From: Campylobacter sp. UBA1713
Lineage (GTDB): Bacteria; Campylobacterota; Campylobacteria; Campylobacterales; Campylobacteraceae
Assembly: GCA_002317305.1 (NCBI GenBank)
Contig: DCIZ01000131.1
Coordinates: 1 to 13,064 of the forward strand
DNA length: 13,064 bases
Direction of reading: 5' to 3'
Shown here in pieces: positions 1-7,201 of the stretch; positions within the stretch are counted from its first letter, which is position 1, and every line of letters begins with the position of its first letter. A program made the translations under genes and the position numbers. Under the pieces are notes generated by a model. It saw nothing but the letters and a program-made list of their open reading frames with translations. It made no database searches and had not been told where the DNA came from.

Positions 1-683
1 AGTTTATGTTGCTGTTGGTAACCCATATTTTCTTTGTTAGAATCTGCTCTTTGGTAGATGATTTCAGCAGCAGTATTTCCAGTAATTGCAAAGTGCATTT
101 TGTTTTGAACGTTAGCAAAAAATGCCTTTGTAATTTGCGAATTTGGGTCATAATCAATGCTTGTAGCATATATATCTGTAATCTTTTGATAAAATTTGCG
201 TTCGCTAGCACGAATCTCTCGAATCTCAACAAGCAAACTTTCAAAATATTGCTTGGTCAAATTTGAACCTCCATTTATCAGTCGCTCTTTGTCTAAAACC
301 CAACCCTGAATTGTGTAATTTTTCGCTATTTTGTTTACCCACTTTCTAAACTCCACTGCTCGAATCGAATTTACTTTAAAACCAACAGCAACAATCATAT
401 CAAGACTATAATGCATCACTTCACGAGTAACTTGCCGAGAACCCTCGTTTTGAACTATCCGAAATTTTCGGATAGTTGAATCTCTTAATAACTCCAAATC
501 ATCAAATATTTTTTGAACATGGTCATTAATAGTTCTTACATCCACCTCATACAAAACAGCCATCATCTTTTGTGTTATCCAAATATTTTCGTCCTCATAT
601 CGAATTTCTACACCACCAATACCTGTTGCTGCAACAAAAGTCAAATATTCAGCCGTATTATTTAAGATTAGTTTTTCTTTCAT
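1..683 (-). CDS. rhuM: RhuM-family protein, 3' end cut by window edge
   Basis: Reading the minus strand from the ATG at 683 gives 227 codons without a stop, running off the left edge. The first part contains IWITQKMMAVLYEVDVRTIN (residues 34-53), a KilA-N/Bro-like putative DNA-binding start. It is followed by HYSLDMIVAVGFKVNS (91-106), FRKWVNKI (112-119) and then KFYQKITDIYATSIDYDP (163-180) and FFANVQNKMHFAITGNTAAE (188-207), all hallmarks of the virulence RhuM family (first named from Salmonella pathogenicity island 3). Family members are about 330 aa, so roughly 100 residues lie outside the window. The start is supported by AAGGAG at 691-696 (minus strand) seven bases upstream. The molecular function of RhuM is not established; family genes commonly sit in variable loci such as type I restriction-modification regions. 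It is divergent from tatB and looks like an accessory neighbour of a core operon. Family call confident, function unknown. Confidence 0.88.
   Translation of the reverse strand, partial: MKEKLILNNTAEYLTFVAATGIGGVEIRYEDENIWITQKMMAVLYEVDVRTINDHVQKIFDDLELLRDSTIRKFRIVQNEGSRQVTREVMHYSLDMIVAVGFKVNSIRAVEFRKWVNKIAKNYTIQGWVLDKERLINGGSNLTKQYFESLLVEIREIRASERKFYQKITDIYATSIDYDPNSQITKAFFANVQNKMHFAITGNTAAEIIYQRADSNKENMGYQQQHK
453..477. repeat. 25-bp near-perfect palindrome inside rhuM
   Basis: AACTATCCGAAA (453-464) is followed by one central base and its exact reverse complement TTTCGGATAGTT (466-477). It lies in codons for the peptide TIRKFRIV of the RhuM-family protein. The transcript could form a 12-bp hairpin, although a one-base loop would need a few pairs to open. 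It may equally be a consequence of the near-mirror peptide IRKFRI. Confidence 0.85.
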
Positions 684-712
684 TCTTTTTCTCCTTAAAT
701 TTTCTAAAATTC

Positions 713-718
713 ATTATA
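713..718 (-). promoter_or_regulatory. Putative -10 box of the rhuM promoter
   Basis: Minus-strand TATAAT (reverse complement of ATTATA) lies 30 bases upstream of the rhuM ATG in an AT-rich stretch, as expected for sigma-70 promoters of Campylobacterota that lack a conserved -35. The Shine-Dalgarno AAGGAG at 696-691 lies between it and the start. Confidence 0.55.
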
Positions 719-757
719 CTACAAATTTGGTAAATGAAATTTAAAGCAAAAAAAGGC

Positions 758-763
758 TAAAAT
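758..763 (+). promoter_or_regulatory. Putative -10 box of the tatB operon promoter
   Basis: TAAAAT preceded by GGC and an A-rich tract lies 29 bases upstream of the tatB ATG. An AAGGAT ribosome-binding site follows at 782-787, five bases before the start. It is divergent from the rhuM -10 box about 40 bases away, so the two promoters share one short intergenic region. Confidence 0.5.
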
Positions 764-792
764 GAGGTTTTAAAAAAACACAAGGATCAAAA

Positions 793-1236
793 ATGTTAGG
801 AATGGGATTCGGTGAGATAGTGGTGGTGGTGGTGGTCGCCGTCATCGTTTTAGGACCAGAAAAGCTACCAAAGGCGATAGTCGACATCGTCAAATTCATA
901 AAAGGCGTAAAAGACTCCATAAGCTCCGTAAAGGCAAATTTAGACAACGAGCTAAAAATAGCCGAGCTACGAGAAGAGGCAGCACTTTACAAAAAAAACC
1001 TAGAAGAAGCCACGTCAAACGCACGCAAAAAGCTCAGTTTTGAAGAGCTTGACGAGATAAAAAAAGCGGCAACTGACCCGCTAAAAAGTGTAAAAGATGT
1101 GCTGAATCAAGAGCTTTTAACCAGCGAGCCAACGCCGCAAACGCCCGCAACAACGCCCGCAACAACACAGACAAATTCGCAAAATTCGCAAAACGCAAAT
1201 TTGACAACACAAAACGAGGAGAAAAAAAATGTTTGA
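793..1236 (+). CDS. tatB: Sec-independent protein translocase subunit TatB
   Basis: 147-aa inner-membrane protein of the twin-arginine translocase. TatB forms the substrate-receptor complex with TatC for folded proteins carrying RR signal peptides. The N-terminus MLGMGFGEIVVVVVVAVIVL is the single membrane helix with the conserved early Glu (E8). It is followed by the GPEKLP hinge (residues 22-27), an amphipathic helix and a charged helical region to about residue 110. The tail (about 112-147) is low-complexity, rich in T, P, N and Q, partly from direct repeats of ACGCCCGCAACA. The start has AAGGAT five bases upstream. The gene overlaps tatC by eight bases, suggesting translational coupling and matched production. 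TatA is not in this window. The B rather than A assignment rests on length and adjacency to tatC. Confidence 0.93.
   Translation: MLGMGFGEIVVVVVVAVIVLGPEKLPKAIVDIVKFIKGVKDSISSVKANLDNELKIAELREEAALYKKNLEEATSNARKKLSFEELDEIKKAATDPLKSVKDVLNQELLTSEPTPQTPATTPATTQTNSQNSQNANLTTQNEEKKNV
820..834 (+). repeat. Five tandem GTG codons in the TatB membrane helix
   Basis: Five consecutive GTG triplets followed by GTC encode Val10-Val15 of TatB. A triplet tract can gain or lose units by slippage without breaking the frame, which would only lengthen or shorten the membrane helix. No evidence of variation can be seen in a single sequence. Confidence 0.7.
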
Positions 1237-1972
1237 AGACCTAAAACCACACATAGTCGAGCTTAGAAAAAGACTACTCATCTCCGTTTTAGCCGTTTTA
1301 GTCGGTTTTGGCATCTGCTTTAACTTTTGGGAGGTGGTTTTGGGCTTTATGATAGCACCGCTAAAAGCCGTCCTGCCCGCTGGTAGCAATGTCATCTTTA
1401 CGCAGATAGCTGAGCCCTTTTTTACCGCACTAAAAGTCTCGTTTTTTGCCGGCTTTTTGCTCGCTTTGCCTGTCGTTTTTTGGCAGTTTTGGCTCTTTGT
1501 CGCGCCCGGACTCTACGATAGCGAAAAGCGTTTTGCCCTGCCTTTTGTTTTTAGCGCTACCGTTATGTTTGCACTGGGTGCTGCCTTTTGCTACTACTTT
1601 GTCGTGCCTGTGGGATTCTACTTTTTAGTGAATTTTGGCTCACAACTCTTTACCGCTTTGCCAAACATCGGCAACTATGTCGGCTTTTTTACAAAGCTCG
1701 TTGTCGCCTTTGCCATTAGCTTTGAGCTGCCTGTGGTGAGCTTTTTTTTGGCAAAAATAGGACTCATAACAGACCAAAGCCTAAAAAGCAAATTTCGCTA
1801 CGCCGTTGTCGGAATCTTCATCTTTGCTGCTGTCATGACCCCGCCAGATGTGCTTAGTCAAGTGATGCTAGCCGCGCCGCTTGTGGGGCTTTACGCCATC
1901 TCGATTCTCATAGCAAAAGCAGTAAATCCCTACAAACCAGAAGAAGAAACCAGCGAAGAGGAACAAAAATGA
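1229..1972 (+). CDS. tatC: Sec-independent protein translocase subunit TatC
   Basis: 247-aa polytopic inner-membrane core of the Tat translocase, which recognises the twin-arginine signal. The cytoplasmic N-terminus DLKPHIVELRKRL carries the conserved H-x(2)-ELRxR signature (residues 8-15). Six hydrophobic segments are visible. The loop APGLYDSEKR (92-101) holds the Glu matching the signal-peptide-binding Glu of E. coli TatC (E99 here). FAISFELPVV (161-170) contains the conserved membrane Glu, E166, and MTPPD (203-207) the conserved Asp near the last helices. The length is normal for the family. The C-terminal tail is acidic (PEEETSEEEQK). A strong GAGGAG ribosome-binding site lies at 1216-1221, inside tatB. 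The TGA stop overlaps the addB start as ATGA. Assignment is secure. Confidence 0.97.
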   Translation: MFEDLKPHIVELRKRLLISVLAVLVGFGICFNFWEVVLGFMIAPLKAVLPAGSNVIFTQIAEPFFTALKVSFFAGFLLALPVVFWQFWLFVAPGLYDSEKRFALPFVFSATVMFALGAAFCYYFVVPVGFYFLVNFGSQLFTALPNIGNYVGFFTKLVVAFAISFELPVVSFFLAKIGLITDQSLKSKFRYAVVGIFIFAAVMTPPDVLSQVMLAAPLVGLYAISILIAKAVNPYKPEEETSEEEQK

Positions 1973-4332
1973 AACTAGAACTTTTTTCATCAAACCGTGC
2001 CGCAAAAGAATTTCTCCTTTTACGCAAATTTGAAAAACCGCCGTGCGTGCTTACTTTGGGCGAATTTTTCGAAAAAGCCGTTTTGGTAAGAGAACTCGCA
2101 AAAGTGAGCGAAACACGCCGCATTTTGCTCATGCAGCAAGCCGCCAGCGAGGTAAAAGCACTTCACGAAAAGCTAAAAATCCCGCTAGAATTTTTCGCTT
2201 TTTTGCAGTGTAGTGGCTACCTTTTTGCCTTGCGAAAAGAGTTACTAAGTGAGAAAAAAACCGTAGAAGACCTTGACTTTGGCGACACTTACGCCGAATT
2301 TTGCGAGCATTTGCAAATTTTGGGCGAGCTTTTTACGCGTTATGACGCCAAACTTTTAGAGGGCGGTTTTTTTGACGAGATAGCGAGCAGCTGGGAGCTA
2401 AACGCCGTTTTTTTGGAGCAGTTTGATGAAATTTGTGTGAATCTTGATGGCTTTTTGAGCGGTTTTGAGATGGAGATTTTGCAGCTACTGGCTAAAAAAC
2501 TCACCGTCAAAATCCGCGTAAAAAAGAGCAAATTTAACCACGCCATCGTCTCAAAACTCACCACTCACGAGCTAGAAAACGGCTTTTTTTACGAGCTAAA
2601 TTTGTCAGACGACACTTTTTGTCCTCTCTTTTCACTGCCCATTTGTGCTGATGTAAAAGTAGCCGAATTTAGCAGACGTGGACTTCAAGTGGCGTTTGTC
2701 TTTGACGAGGTTTCAAAGATGATTCGTGCTGGCATCGCGCCATCTCGCATCGCTGTCATTACGCCGGACGAAAATTTCGCACAAATTCTTTTGACCGCCG
2801 ACAAAGCGAGCCCAAACGGACGCATGCTAAATTTTGCGATGGGCACGCCGTTTAGAACGAGCGCAAATTTTGCCACACTTAGCGCACTTCAAACGCTTTT
2901 AGACGCGGGCGAGTGTTATGAATTTGACGAGAAATATCTCACAAAAAGCGAAACGCTGAACGCTGAACTTTGTGTTTTGAATTTTGCCAAATTTCCCACA
3001 CAAGCCTACGAACTTGCAAAACAAATTTGGCACAAACGAGTAAGCTACGAAGAGTTTAAAGCAGCGCTTTTTGAGTGTTGTAAAGAGATACGAATCCACG
3101 AGAAAATTTTTGCTTTTCGTGAGCTTTGCCAAACGGGCGAGCTGACTTTTGGCGAGCTTTTTTCGCTTTTGCTGGGCGACCTAGCTAGCCAAAAGATAGA
3201 CGACGTGGGCGGCGGTGAAGTGAGCGTAATAGGCTTTTTGGAGAGTCGTGGCGTGGTTTATGATGGCGTTGTCATAGTAGACTTTGATGACAAATTTGTC
3301 CCGAGCCGAAACGACAAAGAGATGTTTTTAAATTCTTCGGTGCGAAAAAATTCTGGACTCATTAGCCACCAAATGCGTGAAAATTTGCAGCTTAGCTACA
3401 TTTTGAACCTCATAAATTCAGCAAAAATGGTGCGAATTTCTCACTCAAGCGAGACGGGAATTCTCTCACGTTTTGCACAAAATTTAAATTTTACCAGCGT
3501 AAGCGTAGATGAAAACGCCTACCAAAAAGCGCTCAGCACAAAAAACACACGACAGATAAATTTCCAAAAAGAAAAAGCGATAAAAAAACATGACTTTTTT
3601 TACAAACCGCTTTCGTTTAGCCGTTTTAGCTGCTTTGATGCGTGCGAGATGCGTTACTTTTACCACTATGTTTTGGGGCTAAATGACGAACGGCTTTTTG
3701 AGTCACAGGACGACAGCAGCGCGCTTGGCAACGCCGCACACAAAGCGTTTGAATGCTACTTTTTGTCAAATTTAGAAAAAACAAAATTTGACGTGCGTGA
3801 ATTTGGCGAAATTTTTAAAAAAGTTGCAAAAGAGCATGAAGAGTTCATCTCACCGCTAGAAAAAGAGTGTTTTTTACTGGGCGCAAGTGAGATAGGCGCG
3901 GTTTTTGACGAGCTTTTTGAGCAAGGCTACCGCGTAAAAATGGTAGAAAAAAGATTCGGCGATGAGTTTGAAAAGGTCGAATGTAACGGCGTTTTGTTAG
4001 AAGGAAAGCTAGACTTGGTGCTAGAAAACGCTTTGGGCGAGCTTTTTGTCCTCGACTTTAAAACGGGCAAAAAAGAGAGTGCTGACGCGCGTCAGCTAGA
4101 ATTTTACGAAGCGCTTTTGGGCGGCGAGTGCGAGAAAAAGGCGTTTTTTCATGTCTTTAAAGGGCAGATAGGACTAAACGAACCAAAAGAAAAAAGAAAC
4201 GCCGTGCCACTTGTAGAGACGTTAAGCGAGCTAAAAGAGCGTAACAAAAAAGATGTGTGGGAGTTTGAGCGAAACGAAAAAGCGTGCGCAAACTGCGGTT
4301 TTACGAAATTTTGTAGAAAGGAGCTAAGATGA
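1969..4332 (+). CDS. addB: AddB subunit of AddAB helicase-nuclease (RecB-like nuclease, Fe-S)
   Basis: 787-aa partner of AddA in the recombinational repair nuclease-helicase that processes double-strand ends for RecA loading. The C-terminal third is a RecB-type PD-(D/E)XK nuclease: GNAAH (587-591), D682 in EGKLDLVL, the DFKTGK core (D696, K698) and QLEFY (709-713). An iron-sulfur staple is indicated by C559 (FDACEMRYFYHY) together with the C-terminal CANCGFTKFC cluster (C773, C776, C782), the C...Cx2Cx5C spacing typical of AddB. The N-terminal two thirds resemble an inactivated helicase scaffold. I see no Walker A motif in it, unlike Bacillus AddB as I know it, and the protein is much shorter than the roughly 1150-aa Bacillus protein, as is usual in Campylobacterota. 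AGAGGAA precedes the start, and the gene overlaps tatC and addA by four bases each. Confidence 0.92.
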   Translation: MKLELFSSNRAAKEFLLLRKFEKPPCVLTLGEFFEKAVLVRELAKVSETRRILLMQQAASEVKALHEKLKIPLEFFAFLQCSGYLFALRKELLSEKKTVEDLDFGDTYAEFCEHLQILGELFTRYDAKLLEGGFFDEIASSWELNAVFLEQFDEICVNLDGFLSGFEMEILQLLAKKLTVKIRVKKSKFNHAIVSKLTTHELENGFFYELNLSDDTFCPLFSLPICADVKVAEFSRRGLQVAFVFDEVSKMIRAGIAPSRIAVITPDENFAQILLTADKASPNGRMLNFAMGTPFRTSANFATLSALQTLLDAGECYEFDEKYLTKSETLNAELCVLNFAKFPTQAYELAKQIWHKRVSYEEFKAALFECCKEIRIHEKIFAFRELCQTGELTFGELFSLLLGDLASQKIDDVGGGEVSVIGFLESRGVVYDGVVIVDFDDKFVPSRNDKEMFLNSSVRKNSGLISHQMRENLQLSYILNLINSAKMVRISHSSETGILSRFAQNLNFTSVSVDENAYQKALSTKNTRQINFQKEKAIKKHDFFYKPLSFSRFSCFDACEMRYFYHYVLGLNDERLFESQDDSSALGNAAHKAFECYFLSNLEKTKFDVREFGEIFKKVAKEHEEFISPLEKECFLLGASEIGAVFDELFEQGYRVKMVEKRFGDEFEKVECNGVLLEGKLDLVLENALGELFVLDFKTGKKESADARQLEFYEALLGGECEKKAFFHVFKGQIGLNEPKEKRNAVPLVETLSELKERNKKDVWEFERNEKACANCGFTKFCRKELR

Positions 4333-7181
4333 GACATTTGTGCGTTGAAGCGAGTGCGGGAAGTGGCAAAACTTTTGGGCTGGCGGTGCGATTTTTGGCG
4401 ATCTTTCTCAGTGGCGAAAAAGCCGAAGAGATGCTCGCGCTCACTTTTACAGAAAAGGCAACAGGCGAGATGAAAGAGAGAATCGTCTCTACTTTTTTAA
4501 ATTTGCATCTGCCCGAAAAAAAAGATTATCTGAGCGAAATTTCAAAGGCTTTGAATCTCTCTTCGCAAGAGATTCTAAAAAGGCGAGACGCGAGAAAAGA
4601 TGAATTTTTACAGGCAAATTTACGCGTGCAAACCATAGACGCCTTTTGCTCTTCTGTGGTGCGAAAATTTAGCCTTCATTTGGGGCTCATGCCAAATTTT
4701 GAAAATGGTAGCAACATAGACGCTGCCAGCACAGAACTCTTTTTGGAGCGCATTTTGAGTAGCGAATTTGCGGCTGAATTTGTGCGGTTTGTAAAGGAAT
4801 TTGAAAATTCGCAAACATCGGCGATAAATATGCTTTTTGAGCTGAGTGGGCTAGACACAGCAAATTTAAATTTGCCCTACTCTACGCCCGCTTCACGCTT
4901 TCCTACAAAAGACGAAGTTGCCAGCGCTGCAAACGAACTACAAAACTACTTTGAGGAGCTTGCAAGCGGCGTTAAAGTAAAAAACGAGACAAATTTAAGA
5001 AAAGCGCTAGCAAAACGCGACCCAAATGAAGTTTTGCTTTCGACAGAAAAAAACTACTTTACGCAAAATTCGTGGCTTTTGACACCGCTTTTTTACGCCA
5101 AACTAGAAGCGCTAAAAGAGGCGACAAAACGCTACTTTTTAGACGTGGAGAGTTACAAAATTTCAAATTTGCTAAAATTTACCACGCTTTACAAAGAAGC
5201 CAGAAAAGAGACGATCTCTAAAAACGAAAAGTGCGACTTTTGCGACGTGAGCGCCCTAGCGCATGACTTGCTAAAAAACGGCAACTTAAAAGAGCAGCTT
5301 TACTTTCGGCTAGATGCAAAGATAACGCACATTTTGCTAGACGAATTCCAAGACACAAATTTAACCCAATACGAAATTTTGCATCCGCTCATAGCCGAAT
5401 CTGTCGCTGGACGCGGCACAAACGAGAAGTCTGGCACATTTTACTACGTGGGCGACAAAAAGCAGAGCATCTACCGCTTTCGTGGCGGACAGCAAGAAAT
5501 TTTTGACCGCGTGCGGGCGGACTTTTTGCAGGTCGAAAAAGATGTGCTAAACACAAACTACCGAAGTTGCGAACAGATAGTCAAATTTGCAAACGAGACT
5601 TTTGGTAAATTTGAGTGGTATGAAAAACAAGAGCACAAAAAAGAAGGCGGCTACGTAAAAGTGTGCGGCGTGGAACTGCCCGGCAAAGACGAAGAAGTAG
5701 AGAACAAAAACGAAGTCATCTACGATGAAGTGCTAACGCAAATTCGCTTTTTGTGCGAAAATGGCGTTTTTTTGGACGACATAGCGGTTTTGTGCTGGAA
5801 AAACGATACTTTGGGCGAGCTAAAAACTCACCTAACTAAAAACGGCATAGCAGTCGCTAGCGAAGACAACAAAAACATAACCTACGCGCACGAAGTCGGG
5901 CTGGTGCTGGACTTGCTAAAATTTAGCCTTTTTGGCGACAAAATTTTTGAGCGAAGTTTGCGTGAATATTTGCCGAGTTTTTGGACAAACAGCAAAAGCA
6001 GCGAAGAAGAGACGGTGGAGCTAGTGGCTGAATTTGTGCCGTTTAAACTAGAAAAACTAGACATATCTTCGCCTGCGCGTTGTGTTTTTGTGGCAGCGCG
6101 TGCGCTGGGGCTGGACGTGATGAGTCCAAATTTGCTTTCGTTTTACGAGATAGCACAGGGCAAGGCAAATGTTTTTGAGCTTTTTGAAGCGTTGCCAGAG
6201 CTAGAAAAACCGATGGTTTCAGTAGAGACCTCAGGCGTGAAACTCATGACGATTCACAAAAGCAAAGGGCTAGAATTCCAAAGCGTCATCGTGCTAGACA
6301 AATTTACACGAAACCAAAGTGGCGGCGAGCGTTTTTTAAAAGAGTTAAGCGGCGATGCAAAGAGTGTTTTTTTGCGTCAAAAAGAGGAGCGTTTGGCTGA
6401 ACTAGACGAGCGTTATGGCGAGGTAGAAGCGTTAAAAGAGGCACGAGACAGGCAGGAGAAACTAAACGTGCTTTACGTAGCACTCACACGGGCAAAGGCA
6501 AATTTGGTCGTGGTAAAAAACAAGGGCAAAAACGGCTACTTTACGCCGTATAAGTCCAATGGCGAGCTTGTGGAGTTTTTGGACGTGCGTGAGGGCGAGA
6601 CGGGCGAAGTGGTAAAAAGCGAGAGTGCGGTAGCTAGTGTGGCAGGCGGCGAGAGTGAGGTGGCGCCTTTTGAAAAGGTAGCGCGGCAAACGGTGGTCGA
6701 GCGTGAAGAGGAGGAGTGGAAAAATGTAAACGATGACGGCGCTGGTGCGGTTTTTGGCGAGGCAGTTCACTACTGTTTGGAGATGTGTGGCGACTTTGAC
6801 GAAGAGAAATTTTGGGCGGCAAAGGAGATGACACGAAACAAATTTGGTGCGGTTTTGAGCGAGGGCGAGCTGGCGGGCGTCTTTGAGCGGGCTGAATTTG
6901 TGCTTTGTAACGAGGAATTTTTGGCACTGGTGCGTGGCGGCGTGGAGGTTTTGCACGAATTTAGCGTGATAGACGAAGGAGTGCTTTTAAGAATGGACGC
7001 GGTGGTGGTGGCTAAAGATGCTGTGGTCGTGGTGGATTTTAAAACCGGACGCGAAGTAGCGGAGCACAAAAAACAGGTAGAACGCTACAAAAAAGCGCTT
7101 GGCGGCATCTTTTCTGATGTGTGCGTGCGTGGGCTTTTGGTCTATGTGGGCGAAAAGGGCGTGAGGCTGGTGTGGGCGTGA
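4329..7181 (+). CDS. addA: AddA subunit of AddAB (UvrD-type helicase with RecB nuclease)
   Basis: 950-aa superfamily 1A helicase-nuclease. Helicase motifs in order: Walker A ASAGSGKT (8-15); motif II DEFQDTN (338-344); motif III GDKKQSIYRFRG (375-386); motif IV NTNYRS (408-413); motif V LMTIHKSKGLEFQ (639-651); motif VI YVALTRAK (716-723). The C-terminus is a second RecB-type nuclease: GEAVH (810-814), D890 in RMDAVV, DFKTGR (D903, K905) and QVERY (916-920). With AddB the complex therefore has two nuclease sites and one helicase motor, the normal AddAB arrangement, acting on broken DNA ends. AAGGAG at 4318-4323 lies five bases before the ATG, which overlaps the addB stop as ATGA. Shorter than Bacillus AddA (about 1230 aa), as usual in this phylum. 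All key residues are present. Confidence 0.96.
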   Translation: MRHLCVEASAGSGKTFGLAVRFLAIFLSGEKAEEMLALTFTEKATGEMKERIVSTFLNLHLPEKKDYLSEISKALNLSSQEILKRRDARKDEFLQANLRVQTIDAFCSSVVRKFSLHLGLMPNFENGSNIDAASTELFLERILSSEFAAEFVRFVKEFENSQTSAINMLFELSGLDTANLNLPYSTPASRFPTKDEVASAANELQNYFEELASGVKVKNETNLRKALAKRDPNEVLLSTEKNYFTQNSWLLTPLFYAKLEALKEATKRYFLDVESYKISNLLKFTTLYKEARKETISKNEKCDFCDVSALAHDLLKNGNLKEQLYFRLDAKITHILLDEFQDTNLTQYEILHPLIAESVAGRGTNEKSGTFYYVGDKKQSIYRFRGGQQEIFDRVRADFLQVEKDVLNTNYRSCEQIVKFANETFGKFEWYEKQEHKKEGGYVKVCGVELPGKDEEVENKNEVIYDEVLTQIRFLCENGVFLDDIAVLCWKNDTLGELKTHLTKNGIAVASEDNKNITYAHEVGLVLDLLKFSLFGDKIFERSLREYLPSFWTNSKSSEEETVELVAEFVPFKLEKLDISSPARCVFVAARALGLDVMSPNLLSFYEIAQGKANVFELFEALPELEKPMVSVETSGVKLMTIHKSKGLEFQSVIVLDKFTRNQSGGERFLKELSGDAKSVFLRQKEERLAELDERYGEVEALKEARDRQEKLNVLYVALTRAKANLVVVKNKGKNGYFTPYKSNGELVEFLDVREGETGEVVKSESAVASVAGGESEVAPFEKVARQTVVEREEEEWKNVNDDGAGAVFGEAVHYCLEMCGDFDEEKFWAAKEMTRNKFGAVLSEGELAGVFERAEFVLCNEEFLALVRGGVEVLHEFSVIDEGVLLRMDAVVVAKDAVVVVDFKTGREVAEHKKQVERYKKALGGIFSDVCVRGLLVYVGEKGVRLVWA

Positions 7182-7201
7182 TGCAAAAAAAGGCAAAAAT
7201 C

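Noticed and set aside
6462..6956. Minus-strand open frame of 164 codons opposite addA
   Set aside because: It lies wholly inside addA, whose helicase motif VI and nuclease motifs are in the plus frame. The minus product has no recognisable domain and reflects codon bias of addA.
7121..7201. Longer mqnF start at 7121
   Set aside because: It would overlap addA by about 60 bases and add 27 residues (MRAWAFGLCGRKGREAG...) not seen in the family; starts at 7202 or 7181 fit better.
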